64,000 bases of DNA from Chlorobiota bacterium (GCA_016710285.1 JADJXR010000001.1:3784501-3848500), one strand, 5' to 3'; shown: positions 43,776 through 52,403, counted from the first letter of the stretch. Notes: a model not told the origin generated them from the sequence alone. Numbers and translations: made by a program.

Positions 43776-44720
43776 ATGAACAGAGTACTATCGCTGCTCC
43801 CCAGCGCGACGGAGATTGTTGCCGCAATTGGTGCGGAGGAAAGCCTTGTGGGGATTACCCACGAGTGCGATTACCCGCCCGCAATCACCGCAACCAAACC
43901 AACGGTGACCTCGGCACGGATCAATCCGGAAATGCCGAGCGAGGAGATTGACCAATTAGTCCGCGCTCAGCTGGAAGATTCCGGGACGTTGTACGCGCTT
44001 GATCTTGAGCTTGTCCGCCAGCTTCGGCCCACCCACGTGCTGACGCAGCAACTGTGCACGGTGTGCGCGGTTGGCTATGCCACGGTTCACGCAGCAATGC
44101 GGTCCCTGCCCGATCCACCAGAGGTTATCAACCTTGAGCCGCGAACGCTGGAAGAAGTGTTCGGGACGATGATTGCTGTTGGGGAATTGCTTGGCCGGAA
44201 GGAGGCTGCCGAACGGGTTGTTGCGGGCCTTCAACAGGGCTTGGCAGAAATCCCGCGGCTCCCCACGCCGCCACGGACGCTGTTTCTGGAGTGGCTGATC
44301 CCCCCTTTCCGAGCCGGGCATTGGATGCCGGAGCTTGTTCGCTGGGCTGGGGGAACTCCGGTGCTTTGCAACGAAGGAAGCCATTCCACGCAAGTCAGCT
44401 GGGAGGCGATTCGCGCAACGGAGTTCGAGGCGTTCGTGATCTCCTGCTGCGGCTTTTCCGTGAAGCGCACGCTGCTGGATATTGAAGCGTCGGCTGAGTT
44501 CCAAGCATTGCGCGCCGAGCGTCCTTCGCTTCGGGTAATCGTTATGGATGGCAATCATTACTTCAGCCGCCCCGGTCCGCGCCTTGTGGAAAGTGCGCAA
44601 ATGCTGAACGCCGCGCTGCAAGGCTTGCCGCCAGAATTGTCCGGGGCATCTATCCCGGTTCCGTATTCCTTCCTGTTAAGCACGGCGATTTCAAACGCCG
44701 CCAATGCCGCCAGCATTTAA
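43776..44720 (+). CDS. BtuF-like cobalamin-binding protein
   Basis: 314 residues from ATG 43776. The frame is open upstream, but that part overlaps yqeY and its promoter. The periplasmic-binding-protein fold of the BtuF/FhuD class is recognisable from MNRVLSLLPSATEIVAAIGA, LVGITHECDYP, the RPTHVLTQQLCTVCAV segment and FLEWLIPPFRAGHWMPELV. There is no signal peptide or lipobox, which is also true of many proteins annotated as cobalamin-binding in this subgroup. It may therefore work in the cytoplasm, or the true start may be missed. Cobalamin fits with meaB in the window. No ABC permease is adjacent. Confidence 0.8.
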   Translation: MNRVLSLLPSATEIVAAIGAEESLVGITHECDYPPAITATKPTVTSARINPEMPSEEIDQLVRAQLEDSGTLYALDLELVRQLRPTHVLTQQLCTVCAVGYATVHAAMRSLPDPPEVINLEPRTLEEVFGTMIAVGELLGRKEAAERVVAGLQQGLAEIPRLPTPPRTLFLEWLIPPFRAGHWMPELVRWAGGTPVLCNEGSHSTQVSWEAIRATEFEAFVISCCGFSVKRTLLDIEASAEFQALRAERPSLRVIVMDGNHYFSRPGPRLVESAQMLNAALQGLPPELSGASIPVPYSFLLSTAISNAANAASI

Positions 44721-44740
44721 GTGAGCCGGATAGATGCCCG

Positions 44741-44834
44741 GGTAGCGGCTCCGACCTTTGTCGGGGCCGAGAGGAAATCCGCCGAAGGCTAAAGACCTTC
44801 GGCTACCTTTTATCAATCCTGACGAAGGTCGGGA
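44741..44834. repeat. REP-like nested hairpin element
   Basis: Outer arms GGTAGC (44741-44746) and GCTACC (44802-44807) enclose two hairpins: CCGAC-ctttg... with GTCGG (44751-44764) and CCGAAGG-ctaaaga-CCTTCGG (about 44782-44802). A further copy of the first arm, GACGAAGGTCGGG, lies inverted at 44821-44833. The architecture resembles repetitive extragenic palindromes. Confidence 0.6.
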
Positions 44835-44850
44835 CGGCTATCGGCTCTCG

Positions 44851-46032
44851 TCATTCGGCGTGCTGTGCTGCGTGCGATAGCTCTGGTGGCTTTGATTGGA
44901 GCGTGAGAGACATTCCCCAAAATGCAATAACGGCCGCGACGATTCCGTACCACACAAGCTGGCCTTGCTCAATCAACACGCCTGCAAGGATTGGCCCGAT
45001 AATCTGCGCGATGCTGTTCAGCGATTGGCTTACCCCCAACGCCTCGCCCTGCTCGTGCGGTCCCACCGATTTGGTCAGAAGCGTCGTCAACGCCGGCCGC
45101 GTTACCGACGAACCGAATCCCCCCACCACCACCCCAATCAGGAACAACCGCCAATCATGGATGAACCCCATCGGAATGTAGCTGATCGCCATTGCAAAAA
45201 ATCCAACCGTGGAGAGCTTCACTTCCCCCCAAGCCGTTGCCAGCCGCCCAACAAGCCCCCCTTGCACTATCGCGCCCATCAATCCCGAGAAGGCGAACAG
45301 ATACCCCGTCTCCCTTGCCTTGAATCCGAACTGGCGTTCCAGGAACATTGCCAACCCGCCAATCAGCAGCGCGAACGCAAGCGCGAACGCAAAGAACTCC
45401 AACAAGCTACGCCGCGTTGCCGGGCGGCGCAGATACTCCGAAAAACCGCTAAGCCTTCCCTTTCGTGGCGATGGCGATGGCGCGACCGGTGTGCTTGGAA
45501 GCAACACGATGGTGCAGATGATGGAGGTGAGCGACAACCCCGCCGCCGCAAATGCCGGAACCGAATGCCCAAAATCGGAAAGGAAGCCGCTCATGGCCGG
45601 GCCAATCAAGAACCCCAGCCCAAACGCAATCCCGATGAACCCAAACGCCTTGGTCCGCTCCTCCGGCTTGGTGACATCGCTGATGTAGGCTTGGGCAATG
45701 CTTAAGTTTCCGGCGGTGACTCCATCAATAATTCGGGCAATGAACAGAAGGAACAAGGAGTTGGCAAAGCCGAGGACCAGGAAGCCAATGAAGGTCCCAA
45801 TCTGGCTGAAGATCAGCGTTGGCCGCCGCCCGATGCGGTCGCTGATGCGGCCCAAGATTGGCCCGGCCAGAAACTGGCAGACTGCGAAGCTGGCAAACAG
45901 CAGCCCCACAACAATCGGGCTTGCGCCGAACTCCTCGGCATAAAACGGCAACAGCGGGATGACGATGGTCAGCCCAAGCACATCCACCGCAACCACTAAA
46001 AAAATCGAGACGAGCGCTTTGTTCGATGTCAT
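44851..46032 (-). CDS. MFS transporter, TetA/drug-efflux-like
   Basis: 393 residues with about 12 predicted membrane helices. Motif A is GRISDRIGRRPTLIF between TM2 and TM3. The segment ARIIDGVTAGNLSIAQAYIS (TM4) and SDVTKPEERTKAFGFIGIAF match the TetA-like drug:H+ antiporter group (DHA1). GSSVTRPALTTLLTKSVGPHEQGEALG in the C-terminal half supports this. The central loop is Ser/Pro/Lys rich. It probably exports a small lipophilic compound, but tetracycline specificity cannot be claimed. It converges with the cobalamin-binding gene, separated by the REP-like element. Confidence 0.88.
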   Translation of the reverse strand: MTSNKALVSIFLVVAVDVLGLTIVIPLLPFYAEEFGASPIVVGLLFASFAVCQFLAGPILGRISDRIGRRPTLIFSQIGTFIGFLVLGFANSLFLLFIARIIDGVTAGNLSIAQAYISDVTKPEERTKAFGFIGIAFGLGFLIGPAMSGFLSDFGHSVPAFAAAGLSLTSIICTIVLLPSTPVAPSPSPRKGRLSGFSEYLRRPATRRSLLEFFAFALAFALLIGGLAMFLERQFGFKARETGYLFAFSGLMGAIVQGGLVGRLATAWGEVKLSTVGFFAMAISYIPMGFIHDWRLFLIGVVVGGFGSSVTRPALTTLLTKSVGPHEQGEALGVSQSLNSIAQIIGPILAGVLIEQGQLVWYGIVAAVIAFWGMSLTLQSKPPELSHAAQHAE

Positions 46033-46066
46033 TGTTGGCTAAATGATGGCTGCATTGTTATGGGTG

Positions 46067-46107
46067 AAAAAAATGCGGGGAACCTCACATTGTTGGAGAT
46101 TCCCCGC
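46067..46107 (-). terminator. Terminator of the atp operon
   Basis: An 8-bp GC-rich stem, GCGGGGAA with TTCCCCGC (46075-46082 and 46100-46107), has a 17-base loop. On the minus strand it is followed by seven T residues (46067-46073). It lies 28 bp after the atpG stop. Confidence 0.78.
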
Positions 46108-46134
46108 TGAAGCATTGATGCTCTTGGCGTTGCG

Positions 46135-47013
46135 TTATCCCTTCAAGGCTTCCGCGCCAGATACAATCTCCAGAATCTCCGTTGTAATTGCCGCCTGGCG
46201 TGCCTTGTTGTAGCTGATGCGAAGCGTCCGCACAAGGTCCTTGGCGTTGCGTGTGGCGTTCTCCATTGCGGTCATCCGGGCTCCCTGTTCGGCGGCATTG
46301 GAATCCAGCAGCACGTTCCACATCTGGGTGTTAAGGTGCTTGGGAAGCAGCGCATCCAGCAGGCTTGCCTGGTTTGGCTCAAAGATATAATCGGCCATCA
46401 CCGCGTAGTCCTTGTTGGCTTCCATTTTTGGGATTGGAAGCATCTGCTGGACGATCACCGTTTGCTTAACAATCGAGCGGAACTCGTTGTAGATCACCTC
46501 AACCCGGTCAAAGTCTTTCCCAACAAACCCGTCCACCGCGTCGTTCACGATTTGGCGAGCGTAGATAAAATCCAAGCTGTGGAAGATGCCCGGATACGGG
46601 GCAATCACGTTGTAGCCCCGCTTGGTAAAGAAATCCACCGCACGTTTCCCAACCACAATCAGGTCAAGATCGCCACGGGCGGCAATCTCCGCATAGTTGG
46701 TGTTGATGTGGTTCACCGTGGTGCGGAACACGTTGCTGTTGAACGCGCCACACAGCCCGCGGTCGGCAGCAACCACGATTAGGCACACACGCGCCACCTC
46801 GCGTTCTTCCAGCAGCGGGCTTACCGATGATTCGGTTTGGGAAGCAAGGAATTGCAGCAGTTCACGGAGTTTTTTTCCGTAGGGACGTGCGGCGATAATT
46901 GCATCCTGCGCACGGCGCAACTTGGCCGCAGCAACCATCTTCATTGCTGAAGTGATTTTTGCGGTGTTCTCAACGCCTTGGATACGGCCGCGTATCTCGC
47001 GAAACTTTGGCAT
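46135..47013 (-). CDS. atpG: F1Fo ATP synthase gamma subunit
   Basis: 292 residues, standard length. The N-terminal helix MPKFREIRGRIQGVENTAKI and TSAMKMVAAAKLRRAQ, and the C-terminal TAMENATRNAKDLVRTL...RQAAITTEILEIVSGAEAL are the conserved gamma-chain segments that form the rotating central coiled coil. ADRGLCGAFNSNVFR is also typical. It is the last gene of the atp operon here, 57 bp after atpA, and is followed by a terminator rather than atpD. Confidence 0.97.
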   Translation of the reverse strand: MPKFREIRGRIQGVENTAKITSAMKMVAAAKLRRAQDAIIAARPYGKKLRELLQFLASQTESSVSPLLEEREVARVCLIVVAADRGLCGAFNSNVFRTTVNHINTNYAEIAARGDLDLIVVGKRAVDFFTKRGYNVIAPYPGIFHSLDFIYARQIVNDAVDGFVGKDFDRVEVIYNEFRSIVKQTVIVQQMLPIPKMEANKDYAVMADYIFEPNQASLLDALLPKHLNTQMWNVLLDSNAAEQGARMTAMENATRNAKDLVRTLRISYNKARQAAITTEILEIVSGAEALKG

Positions 47014-47070
47014 GGGCTGTTCAGGCGTGCTTCGATTGATAGAAGCACGAAACTCAGGTTACGTGTGGAT

Positions 47071-48618
47071 TTAGCTTCGTGCGAACGTCTTGGAGAACTC
47101 GGTGGCGGCACTCTTCAGCGCGTCGCTGATCTCTGCCGACAACTCCTTCTTCTGTGCAATGCTTGGAAGCAGCTCCGGGTTTTTCAGCTTCAGGTAGCCG
47201 ATAAACTCCTGCTCGAACCGCCGAACATCCCCAAGCGAAAGGCTGTCCAAAAATCCACTGGTTCCGATGAAGATCGCCGCAACCTGTTCCTCGACCGGAA
47301 TCGGCTGGAACTGCCCTTGCTTCAGCAGCTCCACCAAACGGGAACCGCGGGTCAGCAACTGCTGGGTTGATTTATCAAGGTCGGAACCGAACTTCGCAAA
47401 CGCCTCAAGCTCGCGATACTGCGCAAGGTCCAACTTCAGCGTGCCGGACACTTTCCGCATCGCTTTAATCTGGGCACTTCCCCCCACCCGCGACACCGAA
47501 ATACCGACGTTAATTGCGGGACGCACGCCTGCGTTGAACAGGTTCGGCATCAGGTATATCTGGCCGTCGGTGATTGAGATCACGTTGGTTGGGATGTAGG
47601 CCGAAGGGTCGCTCTCCTGCGTTTCAATCACTGGGAACGCCGTCAGCGAGCCACCGCCGTTTTCCTTGTCCAGCTTGGCGGCGCGTTCCAACAAGCGGGA
47701 GTGGAGATAGAACACGTCGCCCGGATAGGCCTCGCGCCCTGGCGGACGGCGCAGCAGCAGCGAAAGCTGGCGATAGGCTGCGGCTTGCTTCGACAAGTCA
47801 TCATAGACTGCCAGCGCGTGGCGGCCGCTGTCACGGAAGAACTCACCCATTGCCGCGCCGGAGTACGGGGCGATAAACTGAAGCGGTGCGGGGTCCGCAG
47901 CGCTGGCCACCACCACCGTGGTGTACTCCATCGCGCCGTTGTCTTTCAGAATCTGCACAACGTTTGCAACGGTGGAGGCTTTCTGGCCGATGCAGACGTA
48001 AACGCAGAACACAGGGTCAATCCCCTGGGCTTTTGCTTCTGGGGTGTGGGTATATTTCTGGTTGATGATCGTATCAATCGCCACCGCCGTCTTTCCGGTT
48101 TGGCGGTCGCCGATGATAAGCTCGCGCTGGCCGCGCCCAATCGGGACCATTGCGTCAATGGCTTTGATGCCGGTTTGCAGCGGCTCGTGAACAGGATAGC
48201 GGGCGATAACGCCGGGTGCTTTCTGCTCGATAGGGAGCGTTGTGGTGGTGTTGATTGGACCACGCCCGTCAAGAGGCATCCCCAACGGATTGACCACACG
48301 CCCTAACAACGCCTCCCCCACCGGAACCGAAGCCACCTTTCCGGTACGCTTCACCGTGTCCCCTTCTTTAATCAGCTTGTCATCGCCGAACAACACCACA
48401 CCAACGTTGTCCTCTTCAAGGTTCAACGCCATTCCGGTGACACCGTTCGGGAACTCGACAAGCTCCGAAGCAAGAACGCTGGTTAGGCCATACACACGCG
48501 CCACACCGTCGCCCACCTCCAAAACGGTGCCGATGTCATAAACATCCACCTCGCTCGAGAAGCCGGTCAACTGCTTGCGCAGGATGGCAGTTACTTCATC
48601 GGGACGAACTTCAACCAT
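47071..48618 (-). CDS. atpA: F1Fo ATP synthase alpha subunit
   Basis: 515 residues from ATG 48618 (MVEVRPDEVTAILRKQL); earlier in-frame starts add non-conserved sequence. Walker A GDRQTGKTAVAID is near residue 170. The ALAVYDDLSKQAAAYRQLSL and RRPPGREAYPGDVFYLHSRL segments, including the arginine finger region (SVSRVGGSAQ), are intact. The subunit is non-catalytic but regulates the F1 head. It starts 117 bp after atpH, the longest spacer within the F1 part of the operon. Confidence 0.97.
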   Translation of the reverse strand: MVEVRPDEVTAILRKQLTGFSSEVDVYDIGTVLEVGDGVARVYGLTSVLASELVEFPNGVTGMALNLEEDNVGVVLFGDDKLIKEGDTVKRTGKVASVPVGEALLGRVVNPLGMPLDGRGPINTTTTLPIEQKAPGVIARYPVHEPLQTGIKAIDAMVPIGRGQRELIIGDRQTGKTAVAIDTIINQKYTHTPEAKAQGIDPVFCVYVCIGQKASTVANVVQILKDNGAMEYTTVVVASAADPAPLQFIAPYSGAAMGEFFRDSGRHALAVYDDLSKQAAAYRQLSLLLRRPPGREAYPGDVFYLHSRLLERAAKLDKENGGGSLTAFPVIETQESDPSAYIPTNVISITDGQIYLMPNLFNAGVRPAINVGISVSRVGGSAQIKAMRKVSGTLKLDLAQYRELEAFAKFGSDLDKSTQQLLTRGSRLVELLKQGQFQPIPVEEQVAAIFIGTSGFLDSLSLGDVRRFEQEFIGYLKLKNPELLPSIAQKKELSAEISDALKSAATEFSKTFARS

Positions 48619-48735
48619 GCTGGTTATCTGTACTAAATGAAAGTTGTTGCTGGATTCTGTTGCCGAACAATGCTGTTGGAATACCACGCGCAAAAGGAAT
48701 GGCAACCAGGGGTTGCGTTCCCTTGTATCGGGCGG

Positions 48736-49284
48736 TTAGTTCAACGAGCCTTGTAGCAGGGTCTCGTGCATTCGGTCAAGCTGATGCCGTAGGGAGGCAT
48801 CAATCATCGTGTCGCCAAAAATTGCCCGGAAGCCGCCGATCAAGCTGGCATCAATCTGGTACTCGGCGCGGATGCTTTTGCCGCTGATTGATGACAATCG
48901 TTGCTCAATCTCTTGCTGTTGTGGCGGGCTTAACGGGGCCGCGGTCGTCACCACCGCGCCAATCACATTCCGTTCGGCATCAAGCAGCTGGAAGTAGGCT
49001 TCGGTGATGGAAGCAAGGTCCGCCGAGCGACCCTTGCGGGTAAGCAGGCCGATAAACCGCGCCACCACCTCACCAATTTTACCCTGAAAGACTTCAAGCA
49101 GAATGCTTTCTTTCACCCGCTGATCCACCACTGGGGTTTCCAGCAATCGGCGAAGCTCTGGGGAGTTTTTCAATGCCCCCTGAATCGTCTTGAAATCTTC
49201 GGTGACGACCTCCTGCGCATTCTCATCCCTGGCGATATCAAGAATCGCTTTGGCGTATCGCTGCGCTGCTCGTGTTTGCGTCAT
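48736..49284 (-). CDS. atpH: F1Fo ATP synthase delta subunit
   Basis: 182 residues, normal delta/OSCP length. The start is QTRAAQRYAKAILDIARDEN, the middle has NSPELRRLLETPVVDQRVKE, and the C-terminus has IGGFRAIFGDTMIDASLRHQLDRMH, the conserved delta signature. It joins the F1 head to the peripheral b stalk. It lies 29 bp after atpF. Confidence 0.95.
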   Translation of the reverse strand: MTQTRAAQRYAKAILDIARDENAQEVVTEDFKTIQGALKNSPELRRLLETPVVDQRVKESILLEVFQGKIGEVVARFIGLLTRKGRSADLASITEAYFQLLDAERNVIGAVVTTAAPLSPPQQQEIEQRLSSISGKSIRAEYQIDASLIGGFRAIFGDTMIDASLRHQLDRMHETLLQGSLN

Positions 49285-49313
49285 CGTGATGCGTTGGTAA
49301 GGGGAAAAAAGGC

Positions 49314-49811
49314 TTAGTTCTGGTTGGCAGTCTGCTTCAGGTAATCATCCACAAGCCGCTTGTGGCGGTCGGCATCCAAGGATTCATCCAGAATTTTCTC
49401 GGCAGCACCAATGGCCAGCGAAGCGACTTCGGTGCGAAGTTCGTTCAAGGCTTGTTGCTTGCTAAGGTTGATCTCCTGATGGGCTTGTTCCATCAGCTTC
49501 TTGGTGTCCTCCTGGGCTTTGGCCATCGCGTCCGACTGGATGCGCTGGGCATACTCGCGGGTTTCCTTCAGGACTTTCTGCGAATCGGCTTCGGCCTGGC
49601 GCAATGCTTTTTGGTTTTCAGCAAGCACGCGGTCGGCCTCCTGCTTGGCGGATTCGGCGCGGTTTAGCGCGTCGTTGATGGTGTCCTGGCGCGTTTTCAG
49701 CGCGTTCAGGATCGGCTTCCACGCGATCATGCGAAGAAGGATAAGCAGCAGAAAGAAGTTGATGATGGTCCAAAGGATAGGACCCACATTGATATCTGCA
49801 AGTGGATTCAT
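49314..49811 (-). CDS. atpF: F1Fo ATP synthase b subunit
   Basis: 165 residues. One membrane helix near the N-terminus (about 10-28, GPILWTIINFFLLLILLRMI) is followed by a long charged coiled coil with KPILNALKTRQDTINDALNR and repeats of Ala, Glu and Lys. It forms the peripheral stalk. Only one b-type gene is present, so a b2 homodimer is expected, unlike photosynthetic b/b' systems. It lies 84 bp after atpE. Confidence 0.95.
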   Translation of the reverse strand: MNPLADINVGPILWTIINFFLLLILLRMIAWKPILNALKTRQDTINDALNRAESAKQEADRVLAENQKALRQAEADSQKVLKETREYAQRIQSDAMAKAQEDTKKLMEQAHQEINLSKQQALNELRTEVASLAIGAAEKILDESLDADRHKRLVDDYLKQTANQN

Positions 49812-49895
49812 TGCTCAGCGTTAGGATGGTAAGCCAGACTGACGATGCCGAAGAAATTATCGGGCGGCCAGCTTGGCCGCCCGATTGGTGCTGCA

Positions 49896-50123
49896 TTACT
49901 TGGTTGCAAGCAGAATACAGATAACCATTGCGAACAGTGCCACACCTTCGATAAGTGCGGCGGCGATGATCATCGTTGTGCGGACATCGCCGATAGCTTC
50001 TGGCTGGCGACCCTGTGCGTCAAGCGCGGCTGCTGCAAGGCGGCCAATGCCCGTTCCGACACCAAAGACAACCATTCCGGCGCCAAGACCTGCACCGAGA
50101 TACGCCATTACCTGTGGTTCCAT
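49896..50123 (-). CDS. atpE: F1Fo ATP synthase c subunit
   Basis: 75 residues forming a two-helix hairpin. The Gly-rich first helix is LGAGLGAGMVVFGVGTGIGR, the polar loop is RQPEAIGDVRT, and the second helix AAALIEGVALFAMVICILL carries the proton-binding Glu at about 59. The residues flanking the Glu are not those of sodium-type rings, so proton coupling is likely. The loop RQPE is the standard contact with gamma/epsilon. It lies between atpB (166-bp spacer) and atpF. Confidence 0.97.
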   Translation of the reverse strand: MEPQVMAYLGAGLGAGMVVFGVGTGIGRLAAAALDAQGRQPEAIGDVRTTMIIAAALIEGVALFAMVICILLATK

Positions 50124-50289
50124 GAGAAAAGCTCCGTTTGGTTTTGATGAGAGTTTATGAGTTCAGGAATGTTCTGCTGTTCAAAAGGACCTGCGAAACT
50201 ACGCAAATGCCAGCCCCCTGCCAGCGTCCTTTTCGTGCGAAAAAGGTTTCCAAGAGTTAAACATCTGCGGTCGCTATCGGCAGCCGCTA

Positions 50290-51414
50290 TCAGTGTGCCC
50301 CAGCCGGTTGGTGTTTACGCAGTTCTTCATCCAGATTGTCGTAATCACCCGTGGCCATTTCGCTGATTACCTCGCCCATGGTTCGGTGGCCATCCTCAAC
50401 ATGGTGGTGATCATCGTGGTGATCGTGCCCGGCCATTGCCATTCCGGTAAATACCGCCGTGAGCGTTGTGAAGATGTACGCCTGCAAGAACGCCACCAAC
50501 AACTCCAGCAAGTAGATAAAGAGCGAGAACCCAACCGAAACGGGGATGAACACTGCGCTCATGAAGATCAGAGCAATGAACGAGAGCAAGATCACGTGGC
50601 CAGCCACCATGTTGGCGTAAAGGCGGATAGCCAACGCGAACGGTTTGGTGAACAACCCAAGGATTTCCACAGGGATCATGATTGGCCAAAGGAACACCGG
50701 GGTCCCCCCCGTTAAATGCTTCAGGTAGCCACCAATCCCAATCTTTTTGATGGATGCTATTTGAACAAGGAAGAAGGCGATGATCGCTAAACCGGCTGTC
50801 ACGTTAATATTTCCGGTAGCGGTGTGCGCCCCCGGAATCAAGCCGATATAGTTCATGAACAGGATGAAGAAGAAGAAGGTGAGGAAGATCGGCATCATCT
50901 TCGCCCCATCCTTTCCGACGTTCGGGGTGACGATCTCATCCCGCACGTATTCAATCAGCATCTCCATTGCTGCAAAAATCCCCCCCAGCGGTTTCACCCC
51001 AACTTTCTTGTACTTGCGTGCCATCGGAATAAACACCGCAAGCACCACGGCCATTGCCACCCATTGGTAAAACACCATGCTGGTGACCGATAGGTCCAAC
51101 ATCGGAGGCTTCGTGGTCGCAACATTCACAACATGGTGGTGCTCCATCTTATAGGCCCCCTCCGACTCCATTTTCTGGACGCTTGGGTAGATATGGAGCC
51201 CGTTATCAACCAGAATGATTGGAAGATCGAACAGATGGATATGCCCGAAGGTGATCTCGCGGTGATCGCCAAGATGGGAGAGAACCGCAGCAAACGGGTT
51301 TTCGGCTCCGGCATGGTCATTGCCATGGCCGTGGTCGGCAGTTCCGCCAGCGGTTCCGCTATGTTGCCCCTGGTGCGGAGCTTCTTGGTTGTGTGGATTG
51401 TTGGTATCAGGCAT
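50290..51414 (-). CDS. atpB: F1Fo ATP synthase a subunit with His-rich ends
   Basis: 374 residues, much longer than the about 270 of E. coli. The core (about 110-340) has five to six helices. The essential Arg lies in PFALAIRLYANMVAGHVIL, and YIFTTLTAVFTGMAM is in the last helix. Two unusual hydrophilic ends are present: an N-terminal 45 residues rich in His, Gly and Asp, and a C-terminal tail with HDHHDDHHHVEDGH. Extra N-terminal length and some His near the C-terminus are known in Bacteroidota/Chlorobi AtpB. The ATG overlaps the TAA of the upstream atpI-like gene by one base. Confidence 0.95.
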   Translation of the reverse strand: MPDTNNPHNQEAPHQGQHSGTAGGTADHGHGNDHAGAENPFAAVLSHLGDHREITFGHIHLFDLPIILVDNGLHIYPSVQKMESEGAYKMEHHHVVNVATTKPPMLDLSVTSMVFYQWVAMAVVLAVFIPMARKYKKVGVKPLGGIFAAMEMLIEYVRDEIVTPNVGKDGAKMMPIFLTFFFFILFMNYIGLIPGAHTATGNINVTAGLAIIAFFLVQIASIKKIGIGGYLKHLTGGTPVFLWPIMIPVEILGLFTKPFALAIRLYANMVAGHVILLSFIALIFMSAVFIPVSVGFSLFIYLLELLVAFLQAYIFTTLTAVFTGMAMAGHDHHDDHHHVEDGHRTMGEVISEMATGDYDNLDEELRKHQPAGAH

Positions 51415-51905
51415 TACTTCTTGGCCGATTCAATGGCAATGGAACGGGAGAACGAAGATGGGTTGTTCGAACGCTGCTTGCGGCGATTGTGAGCAGGGAC
51501 TTTCCGGCGGCTCATCACCCGTGCGATGTAGATGATCTCCGCAATCATATACACCACGTAGAAAACCATTAACGAAAGGGAGAGCGCCAGCTGGTGGTAC
51601 TTGGCAGTGAAGAGAATGAACAGGACAACCATCGTGGCCAGCAACCGGATTGCCATTCCCCCAAACACCAGCGAAAGGAACTGCTGGTTCGGTTTGTCCA
51701 GTGCGTACTCCATCATCAGGTAGCCGATCAGGACGTTTGCCAACGCAACAATTCCGGCGGCGATAATCCCCTCAAACACCTCGGGCGTTGCCCAGCCGTA
51801 GATTGGATACACCAGCACAATGCCGAACAGCAAAGTGATGAGAAGAATAGTACGAAGGAACAGAAATTTCATTCGGTTGAACGTTAAGTTCGGCCGTGTT
51901 GTCAT
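51414..51905 (-). CDS. Four-helix membrane protein, AtpI-like
   Basis: 163 residues with four predicted membrane helices (FLRTILLITLLFGIVLVYPI, EGIIAAGIVALANVLIGYLM, AIRLLATMVVLFILFTA and LMVFYVVYMIAEIIYIARV) and a basic Ser-rich tail. It sits between atpZ and atpB, where ATP synthase protein I (AtpI) is found in other bacteria. AtpI is thought to help c-ring assembly or Mg2+ uptake. Sequence likeness is weak, so the name is inferred mainly from topology and position. Its stop overlaps the atpB start, coupling their translation. Confidence 0.7.
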   Translation of the reverse strand: MTTRPNLTFNRMKFLFLRTILLITLLFGIVLVYPIYGWATPEVFEGIIAAGIVALANVLIGYLMMEYALDKPNQQFLSLVFGGMAIRLLATMVVLFILFTAKYHQLALSLSLMVFYVVYMIAEIIYIARVMSRRKVPAHNRRKQRSNNPSSFSRSIAIESAKK

Positions 51906-51914
51906 GCTGCGTTG

Positions 51915-52142
51915 CTATGGCTTTTGTGAACGTAGCGACGTGCGAATCATGCTAATCAATCCACCGGTCGCCCCCAAAACCACACCGACCACCAACAACC
52001 AAGGGGCCGTCCCATACTTTGAATCGGCCCACCACCCAACCCCACCAAACACCGCCATTGCCGCCGCAAGCTGAAACCCCATACCGAGGTATGGGGAAAG
52101 TTGCTGCATTGTGGAGCGGCCGGATTGATGTTGCTTAGGCAT
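51915..52142 (-). CDS. AtpZ/AtpI family protein
   Basis: 75 residues from ATG 52142; a longer frame to 52196 passes the promoter's downstream side and is less likely. The hairpin LSPYLGMGFQLAAAMAVFGG, then GWWADSKYGTAPWLLVVGVV and LGATGGLISMIRTSLR, matches the AtpZ family (two helices, WLD/WAD motif). AtpZ proteins open many atp operons and, with AtpI, are thought to support Mg2+/Ca2+ handling or ring assembly. It is the first gene of the operon. Its start is 84 bases after a clear Bacteroidota-type promoter. Confidence 0.85.
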   Translation of the reverse strand: MPKQHQSGRSTMQQLSPYLGMGFQLAAAMAVFGGVGWWADSKYGTAPWLLVVGVVLGATGGLISMIRTSLRSQKP

Positions 52143-52225
52143 GAACCTCTTCGGGACTGTTTCTGGACTTCCCCCCAACCCACGCCCGCAGCACAAATCG
52201 CCAGCACCCTAGACAAAAGCGGGCG

Positions 52226-52257
52226 CAAAGTTAGCGACCGAACGGAGTGCCGCCAAA
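52226..52257 (-). promoter_or_regulatory. Bacteroidota-type promoter of the atp operon
   Basis: On the minus strand TTTG (52254-52257), a spacer of exactly 20 bases, then TAACTTTG (52226-52233). This is the full TTTG/TAnnTTTG consensus described for Bacteroidota housekeeping sigma. Confidence 0.7.
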
Positions 52258-52395
52258 CATTTGCCCACGGTGGGAACATTTTGTTGTAGTACTCCCCCAA
52301 TTGTACCCTTTGCCCACGCTCGCCGTTGCGCAATTGCGGCACGCCCGCTTGGCGTATTACCAAAACTTGATAATCATATCACCCACTCTCCCCCG

Positions 52396-52403
52396 TACAT
52401 TTG
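52396..52403 (+). promoter_or_regulatory. Possible -7 element of the phoB-like gene
   Basis: TACATTTG fits TAnnTTTG, 80 bases before ATG 52484. The nearest TTG upstream is 26 bases away, which is too far, so support is partial. The rest of the 341-bp divergent region (52143-52483) shows no gene and no clear Pho box. Confidence 0.25.

Noticed and set aside
44851..46032. Tetracycline resistance gene
   Set aside because: The protein belongs to the broad TetA-like MFS group, but motif A and topology alone do not show tetracycline transport.
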